Of a stretch of DNA of 6,191 bases, positions 5,485 to 6,191 are shown in pieces. The stretch spans positions 1 through 6,191 of the forward strand of contig DYMR01000118.1 of the NCBI GenBank assembly GCA_020721485.1, in the 5' to 3' direction. Source of the stretch: Halothiobacillus neapolitanus (GTDB lineage Bacteria > Pseudomonadota > Gammaproteobacteria > Halothiobacillales > Halothiobacillaceae). The position numbers and the translations under genes are program-made. Each line of letters starts with the position of its first letter. Within the stretch, counting starts at the first letter, position 1. The notes beneath the pieces are model-generated. The model was not told the DNA's origin. It saw only the letters and a list, made by a program, of their open reading frames with translations, and searched no databases.

Positions 5485-5956
5485 ACGGAATTTTCGCCAG
5501 AAAATTGCCCTGCGTGCTGGACAGCGACAGCAGCGCCACCCAATCGGTGCGCGTGGTCGTGCAGACCGGCAGGATGATGGTTTGCGCATACGCGCCATCG
5601 GCGGCGCGGTTCAGCGGATATTGATTCACGCCCATGTCCATGCCGATCATCTGAAAATCGACCGAAACCGCGCCCAAGTTTTTCGCTAACTCAGCGCTCG
5701 GCGTCGCCGTGAACACGAATTTATGCAGCGGGACGATGCGGTCGGGCGCGCGAAGGGTCATCGTACCCAGCGTGCCGACGGTCACGGTGCAGCCCTCGCC
5801 CTTCAGCGTGCAATCAGAAGGCAGCGTCAGCGGAATCAGCGGCCCCGACACCGGGGCATCCACGCTCAGCGAGCTCGGGCGATGGCTCCACACCAAGCTC
5901 AGCAGCGCCAGCACGATGAATGACCCCAACAACCAGCGCGCTTGCTTCATCGACAT
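5465..5956 (-). CDS. Small membrane-anchored periplasmic protein of unknown function
   Basis: This 163-residue protein starts MSMKQARW, then has one hydrophobic segment at about 8-24. The basic residues before it predict a cytoplasmic N-terminus and a periplasmic domain of about 135 residues. It has three cysteines: Cys49 and Cys56 (CTLKGEGC) and Cys132 (LPVC). It also has a methionine cluster, Met103, Met106 and Met108, in VDFQMIGMDMGVNQYPL, and ends in a beta-rich stretch. From memory, uncharacterised proteins with the pattern C-x6-C, then VDF..DM.MG.N, then LPVC....DW occur in Pseudomonas and relatives, often near SCO1/SenC copper chaperones; I could not verify this here. The Met and Cys pattern would suit metal (copper) binding, which is inference. 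The start at 5956 follows GAGGAA at six bases; the frame stays open 67 codons upstream only as a shadow of the preceding gene. It lies 22 bases downstream of the NlpD-like gene. Confidence 0.8.
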   Translation of the reverse strand: MSMKQARWLLGSFIVLALLSLVWSHRPSSLSVDAPVSGPLIPLTLPSDCTLKGEGCTVTVGTLGTMTLRAPDRIVPLHKFVFTATPSAELAKNLGAVSVDFQMIGMDMGVNQYPLNRAADGAYAQTIILPVCTTTRTDWVALLSLSSTQGNFLAKIPFSVDPR

Positions 5957-5962
5957 GGCATC

Positions 5963-5968
5963 TTCCTC
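5963..5968 (-). promoter_or_regulatory. Shine-Dalgarno site for the small periplasmic protein
   Basis: GAGGAA lies six bases before the ATG at 5956 and in the 22-base gap after the NlpD-like stop. It selects this start rather than the next in-frame ATG at 5950. Confidence 0.65.
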
Positions 5969-5978
5969 GGATTTGGGT

Positions 5979-6191
5979 TCAGGGCTGGCTCGGCAACAAA
6001 GGCAGCGGATCGACCGGCTCACCGTTGTGCCGAATCTGGAACAGCAGGCTGCCCTGCGGATCGGTCGAGCGGCTATCGCGCCGCCCCATGGTGGCGACGG
6101 TTTGCCCCGCCGTGACCATTTGCCCCTCTTTAACGAGCAAACTTTGGTTATAACCATAAGCGGTTAGCCACTCAGAATCATGCTTAATAAT
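5979..6191 (-). CDS. NlpD/M23-type LytM domain protein, C-terminal fragment (runs off right edge), degenerate active site
   Basis: The last 70 residues of a LytM (M23) domain protein are inside the window; the 5' part is beyond the right edge. IIKHDSEWLTAYGYNQSLLV at the start, then EGQMVTAGQTVATMG and FQIRHNGEPVDPLPLLP, follow the NlpD/EnvC-like pattern closely. In active M23 peptidases this region holds YGH and then HLHFE, which supply the zinc ligands and catalytic histidine. Here they read YGYN and SLLFQ, so these ligands are absent. As in NlpD of E. coli, such a domain probably does not cut peptidoglycan itself but activates an amidase for cell separation in the periplasm. It was not translated as a complete open frame because no start is in the window; I read it directly from the minus strand to the TGA at 5979-5981. 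It is the first visible gene of a pair with the small periplasmic protein. Assignment to NlpD rather than another LytM factor is uncertain. Confidence 0.82.
   Translation of the reverse strand: MIKHDSEWLTAYGYNQSLLVKEGQMVTAGQTVATMGRRDSRSTDPQGSLLFQIRHNGEPVDPLPLLPSQP

Noticed and set aside
5957..6157. A 67-codon extension of the small periplasmic protein
   Set aside because: It overlaps the LytM domain in another frame, has no signal-like start, and would place the membrane segment in mid-protein; the ATG at 5956 has its own ribosome site.

Overview
The window comes from a GC-rich Gram-negative bacterium, most likely a gammaproteobacterium. This rests on its LPS/envelope glycosyltransferases, an ELM1-family (DUF1022) protein of the proteobacterial type, and an NlpD-like amidase-activator domain. 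I cannot name the genus from sequence alone. The window is almost fully coding. There is no intergenic stretch near 300 bases, and I saw no RNA gene, insertion sequence, CRISPR array, long repeat or convincing hairpin terminator.

Layout from left to right: (1) A minus-strand operon reads from 1481 down past the left edge: a 2-oxoglutarate/Fe(II) oxygenase, a membrane-anchored NodB-type polysaccharide deacetylase, and the first 19 codons of a family 2 glycosyltransferase. The genes are separated by 7 bases or joined by an ATGA overlap. (2) A 73-base divergent gap leads to a plus-strand family 4 glycosyltransferase (1555-2580). (3) That gene meets, tail to tail with a 37-base overlap, a second family 4 glycosyltransferase on the minus strand (2544-3701). 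(4) An 83-base divergent gap holding two small palindromes separates it from a plus-strand pair: a second 2OG/Fe(II) oxygenase (3785-4456), coupled by ATGA to an ELM1-family protein (4453-5484). (5) The ELM1 gene overlaps by 20 bases the end of a minus-strand pair: the C-terminus of a degenerate M23/NlpD-like protein entering from the right edge, followed by a small membrane-anchored periplasmic protein.

The first eight kilobase-scale units (1-5484) look like one cell-surface glycan locus, probably LPS core or a related lipid-linked saccharide: three sugar transferases, one sugar N-deacetylase, one GT-B-like ELM1 protein and two oxygenases. The most interesting feature is the pair of 2OG/Fe(II) oxygenases. 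They share an identical GLDLT-x20-beforeHTD spacing and the same WHG...RR metal/2OG end, so they look like diverged relatives. Each leads a separate two- or three-gene transcription unit of sugar-handling genes. I infer an oxidative tailoring step (for example sugar or acyl-chain hydroxylation) in envelope glycan synthesis, but the substrate cannot be read from the sequence. The last two genes (5465-6191) appear to belong to a different, envelope-maintenance neighbourhood.
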